A program made the translations under genes and the position numbers. From JAFLBI01 sp964616465 (GTDB lineage: Bacteria > Bacteroidota > Bacteroidia > Chitinophagales > Chitinophagaceae), in contig CAZTTO010000006.1 in the NCBI GenBank assembly GCA_964616465.1, forward strand, positions 62,001 to 126,000: 64,000 nt of DNA, given 5' to 3'. Numbering within the stretch: the stretch's first letter is position 1; each line of letters starts with the position of its first letter. A model generated the notes under the pieces. It was not told where the DNA came from. It made no database searches and saw only the letters and a list, made by a program, of their open reading frames with translations. This document shows, piece after piece, positions 7,175 to 17,100 of the stretch.

Positions 7175-8527
7175 TTACTTAAACAACCTCCAAAAATCAA
7201 GTCCCAAAGCATAGGCCATTAATCCAAGTAAGAGGATCATGCCAAATGTTTGCGCATATTCCATAAACTTATCACTCGGCTTCTTACCAGTTATCATTTC
7301 AATTAAAGTAAACAAAGCATGACCGCCATCTAATGCTGGAATTGGTAATATATTCATGAAAGCCAGGATGATAGAAAATATAGCTGTCAAGGTCCAGAAT
7401 CTTTGCCAGTCCCACACACCTGGGAACGTATTTCCAATACTAATAACACTTCCCAACGAATCGTTGGCACTTACTTTACCTGTAAAGATTTGTTTCAACC
7501 CACCCATGTAACGCGACAATGTTTCAAAGCAGCGATCAATACCTGCAGGGATAGCTTGCGCAAAAGTGAAATGCTTAACTTCTGTACCAAAGATTTCTAA
7601 TGGGCTCTTAGGGAAAAAACCAACAGCAGCTTTATTACTTAAAACTACTCTAACTACTGCTGTATCACCATTTCTTAGAACTACTAAATTAACAGCAGAA
7701 TCTGCGTATGATTTTTTAATAGCATTAAACTCATGGTAGTATTGAAAATAAGTATCATTAAATCCAATAAGTTGATCTCCTTTTTGCAAAGTGCCTTCAA
7801 CAAATACAGCTGCATTCGAAACTGAATCTACAATGGCTGGATACTGAATATCAATGAATCCTTGTAGTTTGTTTTTATTTAGCTCATTCGCGAAGCCATT
7901 TGGAATATTAAGATTTACATTTTGCCCCCCCCGTTCAACTTGAATGGTTTTTGCCTCATTCAAAATCATTTCAGCTTCAAGGGTATTGATATTCTCCACT
8001 GGCTTTTGATCCAATGAAATAATTTTATCACCATCCTGCAATCCAATTTTCCTTCCAAGAGAATCAGCATGTACACCATACGATAAATTAGCAGCTGGCA
8101 AATAACTTTCACCCCAATACCACATAATACCAATGAAGATTACTATAGCTAGAATAACGTTTACTACTACGCCACCAATCATGATAATTAAACGTTGCCA
8201 AGCTTTTTTGGATCTAAATTCATGGTCTTGTGGTGGTAGTTTTAATTGCGACTTATCCATGCTCTCATCAATCATCCCAGAAATCTTTACATAGCCACCG
8301 AATGGAACCCAGCCAATACCGTATTCAGTTTCACCAATTTTCTTTTTCCAAAGACTGAACCATGGATTAAAAAACAAGTAAAACTTTTCTACCCTACACT
8401 TAAACCATTTTGCAGGTAAATAGTGTCCAAGTTCATGTAGAACTACTAAAATGGAAAAAGATAATATGAATTGAGCTGTTTTAATACCAACACTTCCCCA
8501 ATCAATCGCTAATAATGTTGTCATCAT
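7175..8527 (-). CDS. rseP: RIP metalloprotease RseP (site-2 protease)
   Basis: This is a 450-aa inner-membrane zinc protease that cuts transmembrane segments, classically anti-sigma factors and leftover signal peptides. The zinc motif HELGH is at residues 31-35 in the first membrane helix, followed by the FGGYVK loop, a PDZ region in the periplasm (about 130-300), and near the end NILPIPALDGGH, which carries the second-site Asp. Length and order match the M50B family. It lies 18 bp downstream of dxr on the same strand, an adjacency also known from other phyla, so the two are probably co-transcribed. The start could be either of two adjacent ATG codons. Confidence 0.95.
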   Translation of the reverse strand: MMTTLLAIDWGSVGIKTAQFILSFSILVVLHELGHYLPAKWFKCRVEKFYLFFNPWFSLWKKKIGETEYGIGWVPFGGYVKISGMIDESMDKSQLKLPPQDHEFRSKKAWQRLIIMIGGVVVNVILAIVIFIGIMWYWGESYLPAANLSYGVHADSLGRKIGLQDGDKIISLDQKPVENINTLEAEMILNEAKTIQVERGGQNVNLNIPNGFANELNKNKLQGFIDIQYPAIVDSVSNAAVFVEGTLQKGDQLIGFNDTYFQYYHEFNAIKKSYADSAVNLVVLRNGDTAVVRVVLSNKAAVGFFPKSPLEIFGTEVKHFTFAQAIPAGIDRCFETLSRYMGGLKQIFTGKVSANDSLGSVISIGNTFPGVWDWQRFWTLTAIFSIILAFMNILPIPALDGGHALFTLIEMITGKKPSDKFMEYAQTFGMILLLGLMAYALGLDFWRLFK

Positions 8528-8545
8528 GTTATAATGGTTCTAAAC

Positions 8546-9703
8546 TTACATATTTACCAAAGAGGCAGCGAAGTTACGCGCCTCACCATCAGTTTCAAAG
8601 TATTCCTCAATGGTAGGTTGTTCAATAAATGTTATTTTTTGTAAAGTTCTATCAATCACTTCAGTCATATCCAAGAAACCAATCCTATTTTTCAAAAAAG
8701 CATATACAGCAATTTCATTTGCAGCATTCAATACACAGGGCATGTTACCTCCTTTGTGTAAGGCATCGATAGCCATAGCTAAATTTCGGAATGTTTTTAA
8801 GTCGGGCTCCTCAAATGTGAGTGTATTTGGCTTTTTAAAATCGTATCTAGGAAAATTATTGGCAATTCTAGATGGAAATGCCAAAGCATATTGTATTGGA
8901 AGCTTCATGTCTGGCAAACCCATTTGTGCCTTAATGCTACCATCTTCAAACTGAACCATACTATGTATAATACTTTGAGGATGAACCACAACTTCAATCT
9001 GTTGAGGCTGTAAATTAAAAAGCCACTTAGCTTCTATCATTTCTAGCCCTTTATTCATAAGGGTTGCAGAGTCGATACTGATTTTTGCACCCATACTCCA
9101 GTTAGGGTGTTGTAAAGCATGGTCTCTTTTGACATTCACCAAAAAGTTGGGTTTCTTACCTAGAAATGGTCCTCCGCTTGCTGTTAGAATGACTTTTTCA
9201 ATTTTATTTCTCCCCTCACCTACCAAACACTGAAAAATTGCTGAATGCTCACTATCTACCGGAATAATTGGTACCTTTTTGAGCAAGGCACGCTGCATAA
9301 CAATATCGCCTGCAACAACCAAGGTTTCCTTATTTGCCAATCCAATTGCTTTCCCTTTATTAACTGCTTGCAGAGTTGGCTTTAAACCTGCGTATCCTAC
9401 AATTGCAGCCAACATCATATCATAATCATCTCTATCTGCCGCTTCTACTAAACCTTCTTCACCTGAATAGACCTCAATACCAAGTGGTTGAAGGGCCTCA
9501 GAAACGGTTTTATATTTTTTGGGGTCACCAATTACAACTGCTGATGGCTGAAACTTTCGAGCTTGCTCAATGAGCAGCTGGTCATTTGATTGAGCAGTTA
9601 AAATAGTAGCCTGAAAAAGGGTTGGATTTTGGAAAATGACATCCAATGCCTGCGTTCCAATGGATCCTGTTGATCCAAATATGGCAATTCTTTTCAGACT
9701 CAT
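8546..9703 (-). CDS. dxr: 1-deoxy-D-xylulose 5-phosphate reductoisomerase
   Basis: This 385-aa enzyme carries out the second step of the MEP isoprenoid pathway, converting DXP to 2-C-methyl-D-erythritol 4-phosphate with NADPH in the cytoplasm. The nucleotide-binding motif GSTGSIG is at residues 10-16. The central part has LANKETLVVAG, the metal-binding stretch PVDSEHSAIFQ, and the active-site motifs TASGGPF, HPNWSMG and MNKGLE. The C-terminal NAANEIAV motif is present. Length is normal. It precedes rseP by 18 bp. The 111 bp upstream carry a 15-bp palindrome centred at 9745 but no convincing promoter. Confidence 0.97.
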   Translation of the reverse strand: MSLKRIAIFGSTGSIGTQALDVIFQNPTLFQATILTAQSNDQLLIEQARKFQPSAVVIGDPKKYKTVSEALQPLGIEVYSGEEGLVEAADRDDYDMMLAAIVGYAGLKPTLQAVNKGKAIGLANKETLVVAGDIVMQRALLKKVPIIPVDSEHSAIFQCLVGEGRNKIEKVILTASGGPFLGKKPNFLVNVKRDHALQHPNWSMGAKISIDSATLMNKGLEMIEAKWLFNLQPQQIEVVVHPQSIIHSMVQFEDGSIKAQMGLPDMKLPIQYALAFPSRIANNFPRYDFKKPNTLTFEEPDLKTFRNLAMAIDALHKGGNMPCVLNAANEIAVYAFLKNRIGFLDMTEVIDRTLQKITFIEQPTIEEYFETDGEARNFAASLVNM

Positions 9704-9814
9704 AAAAGGGCTGTTTTACTGGGCATAGTTACAGAAAATCAATTAAATTGATCATTCATTTTACTCCTTAGGTTGTGTATTACTTTCTAACACAATAAAT
9801 TTAACTAGGTTGCC
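9704..9814. other. Intergenic gap between GH3 and dxr
   Basis: It holds a perfect 15-bp palindrome at 9738-9752 (ATCAATT, A, AATTGAT) and an imperfect hairpin TTGTGT/ACACAA (9773-9778/9790-9795). Neither has a T tract on the minus strand, so no clear terminator follows the GH3 gene. Confidence 0.4.
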
Positions 9815-11308
9815 TTATTTCTTAAATGGTGTTAAACCATCGGCAATTTGGCGGTGATTGCTGAGTCGAGGTACCTTGTTTTGTCCACCAAGTTTTCCAA
9901 TCGACTTCATATAATCAATAAACCCATGGGTTCTGATTTCAGTTATTTTCAGCGGTTCTAAAATATTGCCTTTAATTAAATCGTCGTAGTACACATTTTT
10001 TTCACGAAGGTTTTGATCCACTTTTAATGCAAAGGAATCCATATTCTTTGGAGCTGATTCAAATTCTACAAACCATTCATGGTAGCTTTTTCCTTGATTT
10101 TGAGAAACAAAAGGAGCAACAGTGAACTCTACCAATCGCACGCCTTCTTCCGCAGCGGCTTTAGTCATAGCTGCTTCAACTTCCTCCCCAATAACATGCT
10201 CACCAAATGCAGAAATAAAGTGCTTGGTCCTTCCTGTAACCAATATTTTATATGGCTTTAATGAAATAAACTTCACAGTATCACCAATATTGTAGCCCCA
10301 TAAACCAGCATTGCTGTTAATGATGAGTGCATAATTCTTGTTTAATTCCACATCAGAAAGCATTAATCTCTTCGGATGTTCACTTTCGAGTTCCTCAATT
10401 GGAATAAATTCAAAGAATATTCCAGAATTCGTGTTTAGTAAAAGCCCAGGTTCTGATTGGCTATCTTGAAAGGCAAAGAATCCTTCAGAAGCAGGAAACA
10501 ATTCAATACAATCGACATGCCTGCCAATGGATTCATACAGTTTGGCTTTATAGGGTTCAAAATTCACTCCTCCTTGCACCATAACTGAGAAATTCGGGAA
10601 TAAGTCCCCTACTTTCTTACCACTTTTTTCAATCAATCTGTCGAAATACATCTGCATCCAAGGTGGGATACCACTAATGAGCGACATATCTCGTTGAATG
10701 GTTTCTTCAACTATTTTATCGAGTTTAGATTCCCAATCTTCTATACAATTGGTTTCAAAGCTTGGAAGTTGATTAGATCTGAGATATCGTGGAATGTGGT
10801 GATTTACAATACCGCTCAGTCGGCCTGTTGGAATGTCTCCCACCCTTTCTAGAACTGGAGAACCACTTAAAAAAATCATTTTTCCTTTCGCAAAATCATA
10901 ATTCCCCGACTGCGCCATATAACAGAAAAGGGCGTTACGGGCAGTATGTATATGATTAGGGATTGAATCTTTTGTAATAGGGATGTACTTTACACCACTT
11001 GTAGTTCCACTTGTCTTGGCGAAATAAATTGGCTTCCCCTTCCATAAAACATTGTGCTGGCCTTGTTTTATGAGTTCTATGTAACTTTTCAACTGCTCGT
11101 AATCGCGTATGGGCACTTTAGCTTGAAAGTCGGAATAGGACTTAATAGATTGAAAATCATGGTCTTTACCGAATAAGGTTTTAGAGCCTACCCTTATAAG
11201 TTGTTTGAAAATATTTTGCTGGTCAGCAACTGCTTGCTCTGCCGACTTTCTTATTCTATTGTGAGTTACCTGTGCGAAGGGACGAGCTAAGAGGGATTTC
11301 AAATTCAT
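9815..11308 (-). CDS. GH3 family acyl-adenylating protein
   Basis: This 497-aa protein belongs to the GH3 (auxin-responsive GH3-like) branch of the ANL adenylating superfamily, which activates a carboxylate with ATP and may join it to an amine. The ATP motif KTSGTTSGVKYIPIT near residue 105 and the GRTKHFISAFGEH motif near residue 365 are visible. Plant members conjugate hormones; the substrate of bacterial members is generally unknown. I start at ATG 11308; an in-frame TTG two codons upstream is less likely. On the minus strand TTATTTTGC about 20 nt upstream may be a -7 element. It stands alone before dxr. Confidence 0.85.
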   Translation of the reverse strand: MNLKSLLARPFAQVTHNRIRKSAEQAVADQQNIFKQLIRVGSKTLFGKDHDFQSIKSYSDFQAKVPIRDYEQLKSYIELIKQGQHNVLWKGKPIYFAKTSGTTSGVKYIPITKDSIPNHIHTARNALFCYMAQSGNYDFAKGKMIFLSGSPVLERVGDIPTGRLSGIVNHHIPRYLRSNQLPSFETNCIEDWESKLDKIVEETIQRDMSLISGIPPWMQMYFDRLIEKSGKKVGDLFPNFSVMVQGGVNFEPYKAKLYESIGRHVDCIELFPASEGFFAFQDSQSEPGLLLNTNSGIFFEFIPIEELESEHPKRLMLSDVELNKNYALIINSNAGLWGYNIGDTVKFISLKPYKILVTGRTKHFISAFGEHVIGEEVEAAMTKAAAEEGVRLVEFTVAPFVSQNQGKSYHEWFVEFESAPKNMDSFALKVDQNLREKNVYYDDLIKGNILEPLKITEIRTHGFIDYMKSIGKLGGQNKVPRLSNHRQIADGLTPFKK

Positions 11309-11511
11309 AGGCAACGAAATTAGGCTGCAAAATAACCTATGTTTTAAGTAATTGTAAGAATTCTGAATTTAATACCCTAAAATCTTGATTTTTAAGCCAT
11401 GTTTTGATTTTTTGCCGAAAAAATGGTTTTGTTGAAAAAAAGCCATTTCCAATAGATTATTCCACAAATGTCCTTTTTTTCAGATTTTTAGGATTTATAG
11501 GCCACTTAACC

Positions 11512-11542
11512 TTGAATAATCCAAAGTTTTGATATACCTTTG
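11512..11542 (+). promoter_or_regulatory. Promoter of rplU-rpmA
   Basis: TTG (11512-11514), a 20-nt spacer and TACCTTTG (11535-11542) fit the Bacteroidota housekeeping promoter very well. The ATG is 22 nt further. The rest of the 250-nt gap from 11309 is AT-rich with a weak ATGG/CCAT inverted repeat around 11421-11448. Confidence 0.75.
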
Positions 11543-11564
11543 CCGACCTAATTTTTGAATAGCT

Positions 11565-11870
11565 ATGTTAGCAATCGTAAAAATCGCAGGCCAGCAATTT
11601 AAGGTTTCAGTTGGACAAAACCTGTACGTACCTCACTTGAATGGAAAAACAGGTGATAAGGTAGAATTCAATGAAGTACTCATGGTTGCCGATAAAGGAA
11701 CCATTACTGCTGGTGATGCCGTAAAAGCAACCGTAAAAGCAGAAATCGTAAATGATTTAGTTCAGGGCGATAAAGTAATTGCTTTTAAAATGAAACGCCG
11801 TAAGGGCTTCCGTAAAAAGCATGGCCACCGTACGCAGTACAGCCATATTAAAATTGAAAGCATCGCTTAA
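11565..11870 (+). CDS. rplU: 50S ribosomal protein L21
   Basis: This 101-aa protein of the large ribosomal subunit binds 23S rRNA. The N-terminal MLAIVKIAGQQFKVSVG, the central GDKVEFNEVLMVAD and the basic C-terminal KMKRRKGFRKKHGHRT (the rRNA-binding tail) are all standard. Length is normal. rpmA follows after 30 bp in the usual L21-L27 operon, and a strong promoter lies upstream. Confidence 0.98.
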   Translation: MLAIVKIAGQQFKVSVGQNLYVPHLNGKTGDKVEFNEVLMVADKGTITAGDAVKATVKAEIVNDLVQGDKVIAFKMKRRKGFRKKHGHRTQYSHIKIESIA

Positions 11871-11900
11871 CTCAGTCAGCAATAAAAAAACTCATTTGTC

Positions 11901-12161
11901 ATGGCACACAAAAAAGGTGAAGGTAGTGTAAAGAACGGTCGCGACTCACAGAGCAAGCGACTTGGTGTAAAAATCTATGGCGGTCAACCAGCCATTGCAG
12001 GTAATATCATTTTACGTCAACGCGGAACTGTTTATCATCCTGGTAAAAATGTTGGCGTTGGAAAAGATTTTACTCTGTTTGCATTAACTGATGGTATCGT
12101 AAACTTCAAAAAAGGACGCGATGCTAAAACAACAGTTTCTGTTGTCTCAGTTGAGGCTTAA
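11901..12161 (+). CDS. rpmA: 50S ribosomal protein L27
   Basis: This 86-aa protein reaches into the peptidyl transferase centre with its N-terminus. It begins MAHKKGEGSVKNGRDSQSKRLGVK, without the cleavable extension seen in Firmicutes. The GNIILRQRGT and HPGKNVGVGKD motifs are present. It is co-transcribed with rplU. A histone-like gene follows 72 bp later with its own likely promoter. Confidence 0.98.
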   Translation: MAHKKGEGSVKNGRDSQSKRLGVKIYGGQPAIAGNIILRQRGTVYHPGKNVGVGKDFTLFALTDGIVNFKKGRDAKTTVSVVSVEA

Positions 12162-12172
12162 TAAAAAAAAAT

Positions 12173-12202
12173 TTTGCAGTTAATAAAATGTTTATAATTT
12201 TA
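12173..12202 (+). promoter_or_regulatory. Likely promoter of the histone-like gene
   Basis: TTTG (12173-12176), 18 nt and TAATTTTA (12195-12202) match the Bacteroidota promoter except the last -7 base. The ATG lies 31 nt downstream. Confidence 0.45.
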
Positions 12203-12233
12203 GGTTATTAACTAACCATTAAATTCTGTAAAC

Positions 12234-12449
12234 ATGGCAACTGCAAAAAAGGCCGCTCCTAAGAAGGCCGCAAAAAAAGCTGCTCCTAAGAAGGCCGCTG
12301 CTAAAAAAGCTGCTACTAAGAAAGCTGCTAAAAAAGCCGCTCCTAAGAAAGCTGCTAAAAAAGCTGCTCCTAAGAAAGCTGCTAAAAAAGCCGCTCCTAA
12401 GAAAGCTGCTAAAAAAGCTGCTCCTAAGAAAGCTGCTAAGAAAAAGTAA
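12234..12449 (+). CDS. Histone H1-like lysine/alanine-rich DNA-binding protein
   Basis: This 71-aa protein consists almost only of Lys, Ala and Pro: a nonapeptide-like unit AAPKKAAKK repeated about six times after MATAKK. It resembles the C-terminal tail of eukaryotic histone H1 and known bacterial H1-like proteins, which compact DNA by charge neutralisation. There is no globular domain. It has its own likely promoter and a strong terminator, so it is probably an abundant single-gene transcript. The repeats make its length prone to variation between strains. Confidence 0.85.
   Translation: MATAKKAAPKKAAKKAAPKKAAAKKAATKKAAKKAAPKKAAKKAAPKKAAKKAAPKKAAKKAAPKKAAKKK
12246..12446 (+). repeat. In-frame tandem repeat within the histone-like gene
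   Basis: A 27-bp unit coding AAPKKAAKK (gctgctcctaagaaagctgc and variants, with GCC/GCT alternation) is repeated in tandem. Its phase is a multiple of three, so slippage would keep the frame. Confidence 0.85.
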
Positions 12450-12484
12450 GCAGACGTTCTGCCTTCGCAGAATAATTAAAAGAG

Positions 12485-12512
12485 TCCCGGTGTTATCACC
12501 GGGATTTTTTTT
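12485..12512 (+). terminator. Strong rho-independent terminator
   Basis: TCCCGGTG (12485-12492) and CACCGGGA (12497-12504) form a GC-rich 8-bp stem on a TTAT loop, followed by eight T residues. It ends 13 nt before the PolX-like gene. Confidence 0.93.
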
Positions 12513-12524
12513 ATCCTTGCATAT

Positions 12525-14192
12525 ATGCTACAACAAGAAATTTCAGATCAACTGAACCTCCTATCCAAGCTTATGGATATTCATGGTGAGAACTCTTTTA
12601 AATCAAAAGCTTACTCATCTGCTGCATTCGCGCTCGATAAGTTAACTATAGATCTAAAGCAAGCTTCTATAAGCGATTTAGCAAAGGTGAAAGGAATAGG
12701 ACAAAGCGTTGCTGAGAAAATTAAAGGAATAGTTGAAACTGGAACCTTTCCACTACTGCTCTCTTATATTGAAAAAACTCCTCCCGGTATTTTGGAAATG
12801 CTTCAAATTAAAGGGATTGGTCCAAAAAAAATTGCCACTATTTGGAAAGAATTAGAAATTGAAGATATTGCTTCACTCTTATATGCTTGTTATGAAAATA
12901 GGCTGGTTTTATACAAAGGCTTTGGCGAGAAAACCCAATCAAATATTCAGGCCTCTATTGAGTTTTATTTAAATAGCCAGGGTAAGTTTTTATATGCCGA
13001 TTTAGAAGTAACTGTTCAAACATTACAAGATTTTTTTACGACACAATTAAAAGATTCAAGCTGTAGAATTTCACCTGCTGGATCATGGTATAGACAGGAC
13101 ACTATTATTGAAGAACTTAGTTTTATAACAGATATGCCTATAGAAACTCTTTTAGGCTTTTTAAAACATTTGTCTGTTGAGATTAAAGAGCAGTCTAATA
13201 ATTATGTTTTAGCTACTGCTGGAGAAGGATTAAAGATTCGAATAGAATCAGTATCAACGAATGAATATATCAGTTCTTTGTTTGTGTCTTCTTGTTCAGA
13301 AAGTTTTTTAAACTCATTTAAATCGAATTATTCTTGGCAAGATGGTTTATCTTTTAATTCTGAGCAAGAACTATTTGAGTTTTATAAAGCACCTTATCGT
13401 CCACCATTTCTTCGTGAATTTTATAAAGTTCAAACCAGAGAAGAAGAATTAGTTACCACTTCTTCTATTCGTGGTATCATCCACAGTCATAGCCAATGGA
13501 GCGACGGAACACATAGTTTAGAAGAAATGGCGAAAGCAGCCAAAGCACAAGGATTTGAGTATTTAGTGATTAGCGATCACAGCAAATCTGCTTTTTATGC
13601 AAATGGCTTACAAGTAGAAAGAGTATATGCACAACATGAACAAATTAAAGAATTGAATGAAGAGCTCGCTCCATTTAAAATTTTCAAAAGTATAGAATGT
13701 GATATTTTAACTGATGGAAGTCTAGACTATGATAAAAATGTTCTTGAAGAGTTTGACCTTGTTATAGCTAGTATTCATTCTAATCTTAAAATGAATGAAG
13801 AAAAAGCTACTGATCGACTTTTAAAAGCCATTGAAAACCCTTACACAAATATTCTTGGGCATATGACTGGTCGCCTGCTACTAGGTCGTGCTGGTTATCC
13901 TATTCAACATGAAAAGATTATTGATGCCTGTGCTAAAAATCGAGTTGTAATTGAATTAAATGCACATCCACGTAGATTAGATATTGATTGGACTTGGATT
14001 CCATATGCCTTAGACAAGGGTGTAACTTTATCAATTAATCCAGATGCACATAGCATTGAGGGATTTAAGGATATACAATATGGAGTTAAAGCAGGGAGAA
14101 AAGGTCATTTAACAATTTCAAAAAATCTAAGTAGTTATTCACTTCTACAAATGGAACAGTTTATTGAACACCAACACGAAAAGAGAGATTAA
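12525..14192 (+). CDS. PolX-like protein: HhH + degenerate polymerase + PHP domain
   Basis: This 555-aa protein has the family X layout. An N-terminal 8-kDa-like part carries two helix-hairpin-helix motifs (VKGIGQSVAEKI near 55-66, IKGIGPKKIA near 95-104). A polymerase-like middle follows, then a C-terminal PHP phosphoesterase (about 315-550). The PHP metal ligands are well kept: H320, H322, D351-H352, E391, H418, H446, D507 and H509. In the polymerase motif GSxRR..DxD, the aligned segment starting G186-S187 has E197 and S199 in place of the two Asp residues. Polymerase activity is therefore doubtful while nuclease activity is likely, suggesting a repair role. Its stop codon directly abuts that of the convergent kinase gene. 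Confidence 0.8.
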   Translation: MLQQEISDQLNLLSKLMDIHGENSFKSKAYSSAAFALDKLTIDLKQASISDLAKVKGIGQSVAEKIKGIVETGTFPLLLSYIEKTPPGILEMLQIKGIGPKKIATIWKELEIEDIASLLYACYENRLVLYKGFGEKTQSNIQASIEFYLNSQGKFLYADLEVTVQTLQDFFTTQLKDSSCRISPAGSWYRQDTIIEELSFITDMPIETLLGFLKHLSVEIKEQSNNYVLATAGEGLKIRIESVSTNEYISSLFVSSCSESFLNSFKSNYSWQDGLSFNSEQELFEFYKAPYRPPFLREFYKVQTREEELVTTSSIRGIIHSHSQWSDGTHSLEEMAKAAKAQGFEYLVISDHSKSAFYANGLQVERVYAQHEQIKELNEELAPFKIFKSIECDILTDGSLDYDKNVLEEFDLVIASIHSNLKMNEEKATDRLLKAIENPYTNILGHMTGRLLLGRAGYPIQHEKIIDACAKNRVVIELNAHPRRLDIDWTWIPYALDKGVTLSINPDAHSIEGFKDIQYGVKAGRKGHLTISKNLSSYSLLQMEQFIEHQHEKRD

Positions 14193-17100
14193 TTAGCTTA
14201 GAAGAACATATTTAGGTAGTTCAATATAAAATGTACTACCATTACCCTCGGTCGTAGTGAAATATATTTGTCCGCCTGCTTTTTCAACTATTCCTTTTGA
14301 AATTGCCAGTCCAAGTCCAGTACCTGACGATTTTGTTGTGAAATTTGGGGTAAATATTCTGGGTATCTTTTCTTTAGGTATACCAGTACCATTATCAGTA
14401 ATACTAATAAGCCATTTATCACTTAAATCCCTAAGGTCAATTTTCACTTCTTTAATTTCATTTTGCTCAGAAGCTTCAATTGCATTTTGAATTAAGTTAG
14501 TAAATAGCCTAGCTAGTTGTATTTTATCAAATTTAATTAATGCGGGTTTGCCGATTTCTGTTAATGTAATTTGTACATCATGCTCAGTACCTAATAGCAG
14601 TTTTTGAGATTGAAGAATTTCAACCAAATCAATTACCTCCCAATGTATTGAACCAATATTAGCAAATTGTGAAAAATCGCCAGCAATTCTCGCTAACTGA
14701 TCTATTTGTTCAACTAAAGTTCTAGTTGTTCTTTCAATCAACTCTTTCAAATTGGGGGCATTACTCTTTAAAGCAATTTGAAGATACTGAAGACTAAGTT
14801 TCATAGGAGTAAGTGGATTTTTTATTTCATGTGCAACTTGTCTAGCCATCTCTCTCCATGCTCCTTCCCTTTCACTCTTTGCTAACGCATCTGCACTTTC
14901 TTCTAGGGCCACCATCATTTTATTGTACTCTTTCACAAGAAGACCAATTTCATCTTGTCTATTCCAAATAATAAGCTCATTGTGCTTACCCAAATGCACT
15001 TGCCTCATTTTATCGCCTATAAGTGTAAATGAGTCCGTTATTCTATTCGCTATAGCAAATGCAATAGCCACTGCAAGCAAAAACACAATAAAATTAATAT
15101 TAATTAATGTTGCAAGAAACCCAGATATTTCTTGCTTCAACTCTAGTTGTGAATTTAAATATGGAATATTTACGTAAGCAATACAGCTACCATTATACAT
15201 GATGGGTGCATAAGTACTTAAAAACTCAAATGTGCCTACCTTCTCTTTATGTATAAATTGAGACTCCCTTAAATCTCTCACATGAAATAAAGCTATTGGA
15301 TCAATTTGACTACTTAAGAGACGCTTATTGAATATATACGGCTGTGTTGAAAGATAGAGATAACCTTGGGGGTTGTATATATTTATATCAATTCCATTTA
15401 ATCGAGATAACCGAATTAATTCCTCTAGTAATTCTTTCGACTCTCGCATTTCATCGAATCGACTGCTTTCATCAAGAATACCTTGTTGAATGATATCTGA
15501 CTTTATTTCTAATTCACTTACAATTAATTGGGTTATTCTAGAAATTCGTTCTTCATTATTTTGCTCAAATCGATTGATAAAGAAAAATATTGTAGAGGTA
15601 GCAATTGCAACAAATGAAAAGAAGCTAATAAAAATAATAAGTGCATATACCTGAGTTCTAATTTTCCATTGCCGAATATTTTTATAAATTGGCCAACTAA
15701 TCTTCTGAGTTAACAAATAATGAATTAGCTGAAACAAAATAAAAACACTCAAGAAAGCAAAAAACAAGTATGCAAAAAGAGTTAGAAAAGAAACAAAAGT
15801 TTGATTTCTAGTAACTACAACAGATTGATAATTATTATCATTATAATACCAAAGTTCGTTGTATTGCTTGTTTTGAATTATAAAGAAATTTTCTCTTCCA
15901 GTTCTTGGGGGAGCTTTTAAAGAAAACTGGTATTGATTAGCTTTTCTAATCAAATTTCCATCATCATAAATAGCAAAAGCAAAAAACTTTTGGCGTCCAT
16001 CTTTATTTTGCAAGCTACTTTGACGAAATATTTCTGGATAGAAAGCCTCATCTTTAAATTCGCGAGGGCTCATTTTTACATACATCTTCCCAATTCTATT
16101 CTCTTCAGATGCAATATCCATTTTGAAATAAAAACTCGAAAATTCACCAATATTGTTTTTACTTCTAAACAACCCATCATATTGCGTTGCTTCTGATTGA
16201 TTAATTAAGATACTTTCTAAATCTTGAACTGTTCTAGAATCAGGATTAAATAATGGCTCATTATTTTGATCAAAAAAATAAAAGCTTGTTTCATATCTAT
16301 TTAAGTACCCAGTAAAGTTTTCACGAACTAAGCTATCCTTTATAAACTGATTGCTATAAGGGAGTTTTAATCTTTCAAATTGCTCAAATAGGAAATCGGT
16401 TCTTAAAAATTGAGTAGCAATACCAATGTATGACTCATCATTTAAATCTTCATTATCTAGTAATTTTTCAGCAAATATCTTAAGCTGTTTTTGAGTAAGC
16501 TGGTTAAATTGATACAGGAGTAAACTAGAAATTGAAATTGCAAAAAAGAACACCCAAAATATAAAATAAGTTGATTTATAAATTGGTCGCAACATGTCTG
16601 CGCGTCTGTAATATAGAATTACAATAAATAAAATTAGCCAAAATAAAAGAGTCATTCCCCATAAAACGTTCCCATTAAATGAGTAATACAATACTATCGG
16701 AATAAGTCCAATAAAAGTTCCTATAAAAATTGTTTTTATAGATGTTTCATTTGTAAATATGGGTGACAATAACAATTGAGCAACTAGAAAAAATGAGATA
16801 ATGAGTAAACAAAAAACAATTAATCCAATTAGTGAATAAATCGATAAAGAGAAGAACTGAGTAACATCAAAAGATATTTGAGAGTCTCTCACTAAACTAC
16901 CAACTAATTGAATTACAATTTTTGCAAATACAGATAAAAGGGCTGTATGAAGTGCTACACGAAGAATTGTTTTTTTAATAGGAATTAATGGTATTTTGGT
17001 TTGGTAAGTTTTATAAAAACCCAACAACCAGAACATTAAAATTGAGTTCACTAAAATATCGCCTAATGATGGATGTAACCAATCTGATCCATAAATAGAT

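Noticed and set aside
12234..12449. Tandem repeats as a CRISPR-like array
   Set aside because: The units are contiguous, in frame and without unique spacers; they encode a histone-like protein.
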